A program made the position numbers and the translations under genes. Of a stretch of DNA of 27,827 nucleotides, positions 9,532-19,445 are shown in pieces (the first letter of the stretch is position 1; each line of letters starts with the position of its first letter). The notes under the pieces were generated by a model. It was not told the DNA's origin. It made no database searches and was given only the letters and a program-made list of their open reading frames with translations. The DNA comes from Cudoniella acicularis (lineage: Eukaryota > Ascomycota > Leotiomycetes > Helotiales > Helotiaceae): the NCBI GenBank assembly GCA_013054445.1, contig JAAMPI010000705.1:1-27827 (forward strand), given 5' to 3'.

Positions 9532-11668
9532 ATGAGCTCGTCAAATGGTACTTCGGACTCACATGATGTGATTGACGAGAAACCGGAAGCTCAAGTTATC
9601 TCATCAGAAAATGATTTGGCTACTTCGAATAAAGAAAAACCAGATGTTGTTGGCAGTGTCAGCGATGACAAAAATCTCGCTGGTTCTGAAATCGCAACTG
9701 TGGAAGAAGACGAGTCCAAATATCTAAGCGGTCAGAAACGGGCTCTTCTCGCAATCTCTCTGGCATTAGTCGTCTTCATTGTTGGCTTGGTACGTATCTC
9801 TATGGAATTGATGGCAAACTTGATATTCGTATGACTTACTTTCAAAGGACGGCACAATTGTTTCCACCGCCGCGCCTACCATCTCAAATCATTTCAACAG
9901 CCTCAAAGACGTTGGTTGGTATGGCTCTGCATTGTGAGTTTATTTATTCTTGGATGACAATGTGTGCTAAAACTTTGGAAGCTACCTGACCAGCTGTTCA
10001 TTTCAATTGTTTTGGGGTAAAATATATAACGTGCTTACGGCCAAGGCTTCCTTTTTATCAGCTATCTGCATATTTGAGATAGGGTCGTTGCTCGCTGGAG
10101 TAGCGCCCACGTCAAGCTGCTTTATTGTTGGTCGGGCCATTTCAGGAATTGGAGTGTCGGGAATCGTTTCTGGGGCCATTCTGTAAGAGTGAATGCCTGC
10201 TACTGAACAGACAAGCTCGATGCTGAATTTTACAGCATCATTGCCGACACGGTTCCTCTTCATCAACGACCTATCTACAGTAACCGCCCCTGTCCTTTTT
10301 CTTTCCTCCTCTTTACGTATGCCACTTTTAGGATCTGAACAAGCTTCACTTCTGTCTCAGAGCGTGGACTCCTAATTCTTATACAAAACCGAGAACTGAC
10401 TTCGTCCAGTGGCCATAGTCGGGGGGATGGAGGCTATTTCGTCGGTTGTTGGTCCTCTAATCGGTGGAGCGTTGACAACTCATGCATCTTGGAGAGTAAG
10501 TCATATTGTCTACTGAGGGGTGGGTCTGACATTTCCAAGTGGTGCTTCTATATCAGCCTTCCCGTGGGAGGTCTTGCCATACTACTCGTCATGGCTTTTT
10601 ATAGACCCCAGAAAGCAAATCCATCCTTTCAAGATTTCAGAAAGAAAGCTCAAGACATAGACTGGCTTGGTATAGGGATTTTCATTCCCGCCATCATTTG
10701 CCTGATCCTTGCTTTGCAATGGGGCGGCACTCAATATTCCTGGGCAAATGTTCGGATCATCGTGCTTCTCATCCTATTTGGATTACTTCTGATTATCTTT
10801 ATATACATACAAATTCGCCGTCAAGAACTGGCCACTCTTCCTCCCCATATCGTTCGGCAGCGGAGCATGGCATTTGGTCTCATATTTGCATTCTGCGGGG
10901 CATCTGTTCTATCTATCATTGACTTCTATGTAAGTCACTTGGATCGCAACTCATGTTGATTGTAACTCATTGTTCTCACAGCTTCCAATATGGTTTCAAG
11001 CTATCAAAGGAGTGTCGGCTTTTCAATCAGCAGTCATGACGCTACCAATTATAATATCTCTTGTAGTTGGTGGTGTCATATCAGCACCTGCAATCAGCTT
11101 CTTTGGATACTATAAACCCTTCATGATATTGGGGTGTATTCTGACCAGTTTCGGCACCGGGTTCCTGACAACCTTCAAGCCATGGACTGGTCATTCGAAG
11201 TGGATCGCCTACCAAGTTCTTGCTGGTCTGGGCAGCGGGATGTCCTTTCAACAACCTCTCCTGGCAGCGCAAGTAGTACTCGGCGAGGAGGATCTTTCGA
11301 TAGGAACAGCTGCCGTTATCCTTGCACAAAATCTCGGAAGCGCTGTATCGATTTCAATAGCACAAAGCATATTCACGAACAAGCTAGTCAAAGAGTTAGA
11401 AGAAATCCCCTCTGTGAACCCGAAGGTTGTGCAGGATGCAGGTGCGACGAATCTCAGGGAGGCAGTGAGTGCTCAGAGCCTACCGAGTGTGATTCTTGCA
11501 TACGACAAGGCTCTTACAGATTCGTATTATTTAGCAACTGCTTTTGCTACCCTAATGATCGTAGGTGCTGTTGGTATCGAGTGGAGGTCTGTCAAGGAAA
11601 AGAAGGATGCAGATACAAGCAAGAACACCGTGCCCGAGAACTCGGCTATGAATGCCACTCTCACCTGA
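9532..11668 (+). CDS. MFS drug/metabolite exporter, DHA14-like, 583 aa
   Basis: Seven exons are read: 9532-9789, 9848-9933, 9982-10182, 10236-10279, 10410-10495, 10540-10929 and 10982-11668. The joined length is 1752 nt with no stop. Introns are 44-58 nt except intron 4 (130 nt). The ATG at 9532 is preferred over the open frame from 9445 because MFS exporters of this type start with an acidic, Ser-rich cytoplasmic tail (here about 70 residues, rich in E, D and S). The first membrane segment follows ([15 protein letters not shown]). Family marks are the [13 protein letters not shown] motif, [31 protein letters not shown], the [11 protein letters not shown] block, [20 protein letters not shown], and [13 protein letters not shown]. 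These fit the 14-TM drug:H+ antiporter group, which exports toxins and secondary metabolites across the plasma membrane. The gene appears intact. An out-of-frame ATG at 9524 makes a 3-codon upstream frame (ATG to TGA 9533-9535) that overlaps the start and may lower translation. Confidence 0.9.
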
Positions 11669-11855
11669 CAACCTTGGCGGTGGCATGCGAACATCACTAT
11701 GCTTTCTGCATGTATGCTATTGACTAGAACTAGGCACTCTAGTCCATTTCAGGGCGGATAAAAGGTTCACGAAAATGTATTCAGAGACCTATTGCTCTTT
11801 GGACTAAGTGACATTGTATCACATTTTTGATGTGTACGTTGAACAAGCTAGCTAT

Positions 11856-12869
11856 CTACTGATAAGCCAATCCCAATCTCTGTTGATGATATTCAAGAGC
11901 AGATATGTGTCCGTATTTCGACCCTTTCTCTGTCACGAACTCCTTCAGAGGGGCAACCGAGGCATCTCGATCAGCCTTGCATAGATACACCACCGAGAAC
12001 CGCTCTTCTATGAGGCCTCCGTCAGCTTCTTTCAGTGATTCTGGGATCGTCACCCTGTGTAAGCCAGCCGAGACCACATCGTTGGTCCAGCGCAGAAAAG
12101 TTTCGGCAACATTGACCATCATTTCACTTTGAACTGAAGGTTCAACTGGCATAAATGAACCTGGTCGGTCTCGATCCTGGATCTCCAAGCCTCCGATACC
12201 ATCTTGAAAGAGAAGAGTTATGACTCCAAGATCGAAATGAGGTGACGTGCGGTTGATGTTCTTCTCTCGCATATCTGCAATGGAGATGGCGGGGTAGTGA
12301 TTCAATCGCAGCTCGCTGGCATTGTGAACCATCATGTTGAGGAATGAACTTTGGGGTAATTTGAGAGCCATTTCGAGGGCTTCAAGTATGTACAGGCTCA
12401 CAGTCTCCGCGAGCAAGTAGAAGTTCTCCATTGTGGTTCGGAAATTGGGAAGGTCAACCTCGGATGGCCATTTGTTTGGAAATTGTTCACTGGAAGACAT
12501 ACGTTAGCCAAAAAGGACAACAGAACGATATCAACTTACTCATTGGCCGGTCCTTGATCAAAATGTTCCTTTATTTCCAGTTAGAATCATGCTCTTTAGA
12601 AAGTAGTGCTGGGTTCTTACTTTGCAATCCGCAGAGTCCGTTGTTAGCCCGCCTCCAGAAATCTTCTCATAGACCGCAGATATTTTTGTTCTGGAAGGTT
12701 GTCTCACCAATCGAAACATTTCCTCAACAGTCTCATCTGAGATGCCATGGTCTCTGAGTCTCACAAATCCGTGTTTTTGGAGACTATCCAGTAGTTCTTC
12801 TGCGAACTTGAAGCGATCAGTGGGAGAATCGCCTACAAACCGGGACGCATCAAGGACTGGTACTACCAT
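11856..12869 (-). CDS. 2-oxoglutarate/Fe(II)-dependent oxygenase, 303 aa
   Basis: The three exons are 12869-12621, 12568-12540 and 12489-11856, with introns of 52 and 50 nt that have TTCTAAC/GCTAAC branch sites. The family (isopenicillin-N-synthase-like, DIOX_N plus 2OG-FeII_Oxy) hydroxylates, desaturates or cyclises small molecules using Fe(II) and 2-oxoglutarate. The DIOX_N part covers residues 1-83 (GFVRLRDHGI). The core shows WP (100-101), LRLNHYP (153-159), H177-x-D179 in PHFDLG, GGLEI (192-196), H237 in LHRV, and R256 in RFS for 2-oxoglutarate. All three iron ligands are present. The usual FF-x-LP to HRGYS stretch after MFRL (51-54) is missing; the frame runs straight from there to VYEKISGG. 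About 20-25 residues appear deleted compared with the paralogue at 14549-15641. The gene may be functional with a shorter N-terminal domain, or recently damaged. It lies tail-to-tail with the MFS gene. Confidence 0.85.
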
Positions 12870-13270
12870 TGCGATTCTGAATCTCGAAGTTGTGTTTGTG
12901 GTTTGAAAGTCTACCTATCAACTATACTCTATAGTACCATGAAGACAATGGCGACTCTTGCAATCATCAGTACATCACCAATCAATGTTATGCCCCACAA
13001 TTCAGAATTGGCCAAAATTGGGGGGCCAGGAGCAGTGCAACATCGAGCGTTACCCACGCCTCGATAAAGTCTGGAATATCACCCCATGATTCCCGTCCAG
13101 GTTCACCGTCAACACAGCTAAGAATGCATTTTGGCGAAGTCTGCAGTAAGCCACACGGATGGACGCTCCGCAGGTGTACCTCAGATCTGTAAAGCGGCAT
13201 TGTCTACATTGAGCCAATGTCGACGTGAACGTGTCTCGAAAAAAGGCAAGAGAAACCGCCTCCAACAGAT
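12870..13270. promoter_or_regulatory. Upstream region of the first 2OG oxygenase
   Basis: This region holds about 400 bp upstream of the oxygenase start, bounded by the inverted-repeat element at 13271. Open frames here (for example 12988-13265, minus) show no recognisable domain. No specific binding site can be named. Confidence 0.35.
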
Positions 13271-13902
13271 GTTGGATACGACCCGATAGCCGGCCCCACT
13301 AGGTAGCCGGAATTCCCACCCAGCAGATTACATACTTCGTCTCTGCCCAAATAATGCAGCCAAGTAACTATCCTCTAAACCCTACCTTCCCCACAAATAC
13401 GTGGAAGTCAGTAATTCTATTGGTGAATTAGGCTTGCTAGCGTAGAATATACCAGAAGGCTTGGCTGCATTATTTGGCCAGAGACGAAGTACAAAAAATG
13501 TCAAAGCGTCTCGCTTACCCGTGTTACCCGCAAAGCCTTTCCCCCTCTATTTATTAATATTAATAACTTAATACCAACTTACTATAATAGAGAGTAGTAG
13601 GTATAAGAATTACTTTAAATATTATAATATAACTTTTAGCTTCTTTAGATTTTATAAAATAGTTAGTACTAACTTAAGATTAAAAGATAAAGTAGAATTA
13701 TATCTATATAAACTTCTATATATAAACGAGCTATATACTAATAATAAGACTTAGTAAGTGCCTTCAAGGATAATATAGATCTAAAGTATAATTAATATAT
13801 TTTTAATATATTTTTAATCTAACTCTATACAAAGTTATATAAGATACTACTCGGTGTGAATTCCGGCTGCCTAGTGGGGCCGGCTATCCGGTCGTATCTA
13901 AC
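13271..13902. mobile_element. TIR element, 632 bp, with nested MITE
   Basis: The left end (13271-13315) and right end (13858-13902) are about 45-bp inverted repeats. The left begins GTTGGATACGACCCGATAGC; the inverted right begins GTTAGATACGACCGGATAGC; both continue through GCCGGCCCCACTAGG. The direct repeat AGAT flanks both sides (13267-13270 and 13903-13906) and may be a 4-bp target duplication. The interior (about 13545-13850) is very AT-rich and stop-dense, as in RIP-mutated DNA. No transposase is recognisable, so superfamily is unassigned. Confidence 0.8.
13333..13491. mobile_element. Nested MITE, 159 bp with 32-bp TIRs
   Basis: The left arm (13333-13364) begins TACTTCGTCTCTGCCCAAAT and the right arm (13460-13491) is its inverted copy with one mismatch (31/32). 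Both arms end in TA next to CA flanks, so a TA target duplication as in Tc1/mariner-type MITEs is possible. It has no coding capacity. It sits 17 bp inside the left terminal repeat of the larger element, so it was inserted later. Confidence 0.82.
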
Positions 13903-13906
13903 AGAT

Positions 13907-14548
13907 CGTGCAGCTGAATGTCATCCAGCTTCCAAGCTCGGAACACAATCATGATATTTTGGCGTCCACTTTGCCAACATATTCTTCTGCGAGGTGAAGA
14001 ATGCCTTCCGCATGAGGAACGAAAGCGGCTGATATTGGATTTTTAGATGTCACTGGTTCCCGGGACTTGTTATTGGTTACTTCGCATAGATGATGCATAA
14101 TGGTTGTTGGGGGTTTAAATCCTTGCCAATCATTTACCTCCTAGTACGAGTCGTAGTGATGTCTAGTACATATAATCCCAACTGTGGTTTATGAACCCTG
14201 CTGCAATAAGCTGACCCCAACTCAACGTCATGTTATATTCATCCCGGAGTATCTTGAGATGAGTGATAGTGGTACTCATGGGGCAATCTTCAACAGTGAG
14301 AAATTAGCGCTCCAAACTCTAAGCGGGGCTCCATCTTCGGATGCCCCGTGGTTAGCCTCACAGACTCGCGGCGGCGAGGCTGCAGGCGCATGTACCACGA
14401 TCAGCATAGCAGCTCAGAAAACAACGCATGATGTGATAGTCTAGCCTTTGAATACAAGAAACGAAAGCGAAGGACATGGCACTTGTGATTGGGCATGGAT
14501 GCGACAAGTATTGCAAGCTCTGCATTGAACTATATCTCATCTACCGTA
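13907..14548. other. Intergenic, no gene seen
   Basis: This is the sequence downstream of the oxygenase pseudogene and right of the TIR element. An 86-codon frame at 14184-14444 (+) has no family features and I do not call it a gene. Confidence 0.4.
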
Positions 14549-15641
14549 CTAGTATGTTCTGAGAAGTTTCGCTTGGTTATATTCCCCCGCTGTCATATGC
14601 TCGTACCTACTCGGTCTTCTATCAGACACAAATTCCGGCAGGGCAGCTACAGAAACGTCTCTATTTGGTTTACCGAAGAAAGCAATGGAGTATCTTTCTC
14701 GGATGATGCCAACATCAACATCTCGCAGGGTCACAGGAATCGTCACCCGATGGTTCACAGACCTTAGGGTATCATTCGTCCACCTCTGGAGCGAGTCGCC
14801 CAGGTTGACAATCATAACGGTTGAGTCGCACTCCAGCGGATGGAACATCCCGAAATTCTTCTAGTCTTCTATTTCGAGACCACCAACGCTATCTTGGAAG
14901 AGCAGCGAGATAGAGCCGAATCAGTGTGCTCAGAAATCCTGGTCTTGTTGCCAGAGCGAATCTCTGAGATACTAATGGGTGGATAGTGCAGGAGTCGTAG
15001 TTCGTGCTCTCTTCTGGAGTGCATGTCTGGTAGAAATCGAGCTGGAAGACCAAGCACTTCGGATAATGCCTGCAGGATGACGAGAAGCTCCAAGTGACAA
15101 CAGTCAAAGAACTGTTCCATGGTGGCCCGAAATCCAGGAACATCGGACTCATTGGGCCAAATATTCGGGTACAACGTATCCTGGCAATCTCCTTGATCAA
15201 ATGATTCCTTGTATATCTCGTCAGCTTGATGTTTGGTGTGAAAGACCTCGCAGTGCCACCTTGCAGTTAAACTCTTTCGAATCTACCACCTTTCCTTTCT
15301 CGTATCCACTGACAGCGGATGATTTTTCCATTCCAACATGACTATAACCTCTATGTGGATTCGCCCTTGGAGGATGAGCGGCAACCGCCTGGCTTCTTCT
15401 GGCAGATGGAAGAATGTGGCACTCTGATTGTCTGTTCAGTAGTTGGACAGCCAAAGAAAATTGATGGCGTGAAACATACAACCGAGAGAACTTGCTCTAT
15501 CAGGATTTTAGGGATCCCGTAATTGATAATCTTCGCAAAACCGTGCCTTTCAAAGCAACAGAGGAGGTCTTGGCAGAACTTGATCTTTTCCGAAGGGCTA
15601 CCTCTGGTGACAGTAGAAACGTCGAGGAGTTGCAAATCCAT
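14549..15641 (-). pseudogene. Second 2OG/Fe(II) oxygenase, decayed
   Basis: This is a paralogue of the gene at 11856-12869. The start is taken at ATG 15641; the open frame further upstream begins with TTG. The DIOX_N region shows ERHGFAKIINYGIP. A probable intron (GTATGT...TCAG) then leads to SATFFHLPEEA. A one-base frame change follows, then AAHPPRANPHRGYSHVG. Another probable intron (GTGGCA...CAAG) leads to ESFDQG, YPNIWPNESDVPGF and LRLLHYPPIS. The HxD motif is present (EHTD), but a base is lost immediately after it (near 14925), shifting GSISLLFQDSVGGLEI out of frame. A TAG follows (near 14863). Then come LGDSLQRWTND, NHRVTIP and RERYS, to a stop at 14549. All catalytic ligands are still visible, so decay is recent. 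The second intron of the intact copy is absent here. Confidence 0.85.
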
Positions 15642-16028
15642 AACCGAGATTGTATGAATGCTGTGCAAGAGAAGGTGATGGTGCGTTGCCTAGTAATGAT
15701 GTCTTGTTATGAATTAATGGCTGAGATCAGAGGGATAATGATAGTCTCGGAAGTTATCTAAAAAAAATTCTTCTGGGGTCCACAGAAGGTGACCATACCG
15801 GTCAGCTTTAAGGCTCAGCAAGAAGCATGGAACGAACGAACAACGGGCGATGCAGGGATTGATATGTTAGCCAGTAGCTCATAATAATCAAGGATGTGCG
15901 GCCCCCCTCGTGGGTTCAGCTCATCTGCCCTCATAGGGTGGAATTTGGACACTATCATAAGTCAACAGATTCTTAGGAGCATCATCTTGTGAGAACGAGC
16001 ACAACAAAATCAAGCATCAACGACAACC
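15642..16028. other. Intergenic, no gene seen
   Basis: This is the upstream side of the decayed oxygenase and of the small ORF at 16029. No motif or repeat is recognised. Confidence 0.35.
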
Positions 16029-16265
16029 ATGGCATCTAAAGTCACTCACTGGCTGCCCCTTAAACAGCCAAAACATGATTGCGGAGTCGATACCGCAACA
16101 CTGGTTTGTGCAGCATGGGCAATTCTCTCGGCTAAATTTCTGTATTCCGACGAGGTCATCTTCGAGGTTGTATTGGAAAATGAGAATGGAATGTATAGGA
16201 CAACAAAGATATCTATCGATACTTTCGCCGGGCTGGCCCTAACCCCACGTGAACCAACTCCGTGA
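16029..16265 (+). pseudogene. Possible NRPS condensation-domain scrap, 78 codons
   Basis: The ATG is in a good context (ACAACCATGG). The central part reads TLVCAAWAILSAKFLYSDEV followed by IFEVVLENENG and, near the end, AGLALTPRE. This resembles, in order, the fungal NRPS condensation-domain segment with an AAWA helix, a Y-x-x-S-D-(D/E)-V-x-F-G strand, an S-G-R loop and a GPxxxxxPxR block. It would be only about one seventh of a C domain. The G and R usually found after the strand are replaced (E and N/E). No further NRPS sequence is seen either side; an AT-rich transposon block starts directly after. The match is by pattern memory only. An unrelated small protein cannot be excluded. Confidence 0.42.
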
Positions 16266-17165
16266 CAGTTTTCAAGAGGCCCTAATTCAAAGTCCTCTTT
16301 ATTTTGCTTTAAGTTAAGAGTAATAGAGTTAGTTTGAGACATAGCTAATAGAATTAATATAGTAAAGTAACTTTATAGTTGAAAGATTTTTAAAAGAATA
16401 TATTATTAATTTATTAATAATTTTTAAAGTAAGGAGAAAGAAGAATCTATCGAGGAAAAAGGCTCTTTTATAAATAAATTTAATAGTTTCTAGAATCTTC
16501 TAAGTCCCTTCTTCTACTATCTAGAAGGTTTGATTTCAAAGTATAATTAATAATTATTATATTATTTTTAGTATTTTATTTCTAATTTTAATAATAGATT
16601 CTTTAAGGTTGTTCTAGGAGGCTCGGGAATGCTGACAAATCGGCCCGCTACGGGCAACCTTCTAGGGCTATTTTTAAGCCAATCAATAAACTTCGCTTAT
16701 TTAGATCCTTACCTATTAGCCTCGCTTATATTAACCCTAAACTTTATTTAGACATCCCTTGCTGTTTCTAAAAAAAAAAAGCAACCACGTGACCTGGTTA
16801 ATTAATTAGTAATCTAATCTATTTAAATAATCTAGATTATAGTACGATTAATAGGTAAAATCACTTGATTAGATTAGATTAATGGTCATTATTCTAATCT
16901 AATCTAATCATTTCCTACACTGTAAATAAACGATTATAGCGCTAAAATCGGGCTGCGTATCACTTATCGAATATAGTGCTTTTGCCCCTCCGCTATTCTT
17001 ACGACTTTGTAACTAATATAAGCCTATTAGCCTACTTTTTTTTATATTTAAGTAGTATATATATACCGTCAATTTCTTATAATACTGTATCATAATAAGA
17101 AGGTCTTATAAGCTATAGTTATAAGAGTAGTTAATTTTTAAAAAATCTTAAGTTTTAGTGTTTTA
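16266..17165. mobile_element. AT-rich RIP-like relic block with TAATCTAATC repeats
   Basis: This is 900 bp of AT-rich, stop-dense sequence. At 16796-16912 there is a cluster of TAATCTAATC and its inverse GATTAGATTA, next to GTTAATTAATTAGTAATC. A similar string, CTAATTAATTAGTAACTAA, occurs at the end of the hAT relic near 22035, so this may be the end of a related element. A GC-richer island at 16615-16670 has no recognised identity. No open frame is seen. Confidence 0.5.
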
Positions 17166-17579
17166 TGTCACGAATTAGGATCACGTGCAGGCCTAGGCCT
17201 GAGGCTCGGCTGTGACCAACGGGAACAGTACAGAGAACCAGGGTCCTAAGTCACGAAGGATCACGTGACTGGTCATGTGACTAGTCAGGTGATGGAGTCC
17301 AGGACCGAGGCTTGGCAGAAGGACCGAACGACCTTCGGCCTATAGGAATAAGGGATCTATATAAGCGGAGGGATTTCCTTAGCTAGATAGGAGCTGTATG
17401 CTCAACTTACTTTAGCAATCTTATATCATACTTTGACTTATCTTTGCTTGTAACGTGCTAAGCTTCTTAGTTAGCAAACCCGATCAGTATTGCCTTGCTC
17501 GACACTTCTATACTACCAATCCGACAGACCTCCTGCTTACCTGAGGCGCGTCTTAGTTAAGTAGACCCGATCCGTTACA
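17166..17579 (+). mobile_element. LTR-like unit, 414 bp, copy 1
   Basis: The unit begins TGTCACGAATTAGGATCACG and ends CCGATCCGTTACA, so the ends are TGT...ACA as in retrotransposon LTRs. It contains several CACGTG/CACGTGAC words and a promoter-like CTATATAAGCGGAGGG (about 17357-17372). No adjacent gag or pol coding sequence is recognisable. The second copy follows immediately in inverted orientation. Confidence 0.6.
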
Positions 17580-17582
17580 ATC

Positions 17583-17991
17583 TGTGTCTTACTTAACTAA
17601 AGACGGCGCCTTAGGTAAGCAGGAGGTCTGTCGGATTAGTTGTATAGAAGTGTAGGCAAGGCGATACTACTAGTGTTACTAACTAGGAAGCTTAGTACGT
17701 TATAAGTAAAGATATGTTAAAGTATAATATAAGATTATTAAAGTAAGTTAAGTATAAAGCTCCTATCTAGTAAGGAAATCCCTCTACTTATATAGATCCT
17801 CTTTCCCGTAGGCCGTAGGCAGCTAGGTAGACCGAAGGTCGGTCGGCCTCCCTGCTAAGCCTCAGCCTTAGACTCTATCACCTAACTAGTCACGTGATCC
17901 TCGTGACTTAGGACCCTGGTTCTCTGTGCTGTTCCTATTAGTCGTAGCCGAGCCTCAGGCCTGGGCCTACACGTGATCCCGATTCGTGACA
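17583..17991 (-). mobile_element. LTR-like unit, 409 bp, copy 2 (inverted)
   Basis: Read on the minus strand, this is the same sequence as 17166-17579, starting TGTCACGAATCGGGATCACG. Differences are scattered; in the middle they are mostly C to T or G to A, as expected from RIP. Only about three bases separate the two inner ends. Together they make an 826-bp palindrome rather than a pair of direct LTRs flanking an element. Confidence 0.6.
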
Positions 17992-18059
17992 CTTCTCCCT
18001 TTCCCTTCTTCTCTTCTTCATCGATTATTCTAAGAAATAGAGCACTGTTTAGTTTGACT

Positions 18060-18780
18060 TCTCCTAAGTGCTTTGTGACACTTAGCGGAACTCACCTCTT
18101 CCTTCTTCTCTCCTTAGCTTAGTTTCTTCGATAATATAGCACCTTCTTACAAATACGTCCCCACGTGACGTCAGGGCCCTAGTGCTTTTGCAGAGCTGTA
18201 ACAACACTACTCCTAGACTTTACCCCGTCCCTGCTCGATAGAACACTTATCACTCTATATATATATACCCTACTCCTCCTAGGTTAAATGCCTATTCCTT
18301 AATCACTAAGTAAGTCGTTGTTCCGCGTGTTTCTATATAAGAAACAGGCGCTTCTTATAGCGCTAATTAGTAATACTATGCCGCTTGAGAATCTTCTTTA
18401 CGGTTATAGTCTCGTAATCTAGGCTATAGGCCTTGATGACCTGGGTATATGTGTCCTTAGGGTGTAATCATACGTAGTGAAAGAGGTGACGTTCGTCTGT
18501 ATCTATATATAGTTTCTTCTGGGGTATATAAGGAATTGGGCAGTTCTTGTTATGTAATAAGGCTTTAATGATAGTGTATTTAATAGTCGCGATATCTAAT
18601 TTTAACTCCCTCGTAATCTGGGCTACGTGCGCGCCTTCAGACTTCTTGCCTATAATAATGCCATGTGTTAAAGGAGTCAAATGGGTCCTAGGAAGGCTGT
18701 TTGAGCTAATTGACCTGAGGGGAGTACGCTGAGGTGGCATTTTGTTGTGTAGAAGTTAAGGTGTGAGGGGGACACGTCGC
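18060..18780 (-). pseudogene. Tc1/mariner transposase fragment
   Basis: ATG at 18740 (minus) starts MPPQRTPLRSIS, then LTPLTHGIIIGKKSEGAHVA and ITRELKLDIATIKYTI. This is the N-terminal helix-turn-helix of fungal Tc1-type transposases. The ORF runs on to a stop at 18468, passing HLFHYV. Beyond it, broken only by stops, come KDTYTQVIKAY, TVKKILKRHSITN and the first catalytic Asp block SDKCSIEQGRGKV (near 18225; usual form SDECSxExG). The reading fades near the LTR palindrome at 17991, so the catalytic C-terminal half is missing. The stop-for-Trp replacements are consistent with RIP. Confidence 0.78.
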
Positions 18781-19445
18781 GTTTTTACGCGTTTTGTAAA
18801 CATCACTTAACAACTGTTGCCAAGTACTGTAACTGGTAGACGCTGCCGTTGGCCGTGGCAAATGATCCAAGTTATGAGCTCCAGAACCAGGAAGACCAGC
18901 GAAGGAGAGTATTGTACGTACCCGTCTCGATATATATGTACTTTTTATACACAATAAGCCCAGCTAAGACACAGTAGAATGCTAATTCCGATGTATGTAG
19001 GATGAGTGAAACGCCCGAGAACGACTTGACTCTCAAGGCGAACGGATCTACGACCAACCCTCGTTAGCAGGAGGCACACCTGTGGAAGGACTTCGCAAAT
19101 GGCCCCAGCGAACTGGCCAATTCCTGACTTGTTATTGGTCTTGATGCGAGTAACGCCTCCAGCGAGAGTCTTCAGTGGGCTATCGAACTTGTTGTTCGTT
19201 TGGCATTGAAAGAGATACAGTACATCCTATTGGGTATTAACGCATTTGGGTGCAGCCAATCCTCTGATCGGTGGTGTCACCCAATAGCCCCGAGAGGCCA
19301 ACCAATTAGATGAATCAACGCGGTCTCTGCCAGTCCAACAAAAAATTACTTCCATCCTCCACTTCTATTTTCCGAATCATAGGTTTGTGGATGCTACTGA
19401 CTTTCGGGATTGAATGCCGAAACGAAAGGAAGAGGAGGCGTAAAA
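18781..19445. promoter_or_regulatory. Upstream region of the SET-MYND gene
   Basis: This region contains the outer end of the Tc1 fragment and the presumed promoter of the gene at 19446. Open frames here (for example 18872-19057, 19310-19582) show no domain. No clear TATA box is seen close to the start. Confidence 0.35.

Noticed and set aside
11134..11727. 197-codon Cys/Arg-rich plus-strand frame
   Set aside because: It is the +2 reading of the last exon of the MFS exporter; the Cys pattern comes from frame-shifted codons, not a zinc-finger domain.
14184..14444. 86-codon frame between the TIR element and the oxygenase pseudogene
   Set aside because: No domain, and no sign of introns or conserved segments continuing it.
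18872..19057. 61-codon minus-strand frame upstream of the SET-MYND gene
   Set aside because: No family resemblance; consistent with chance.
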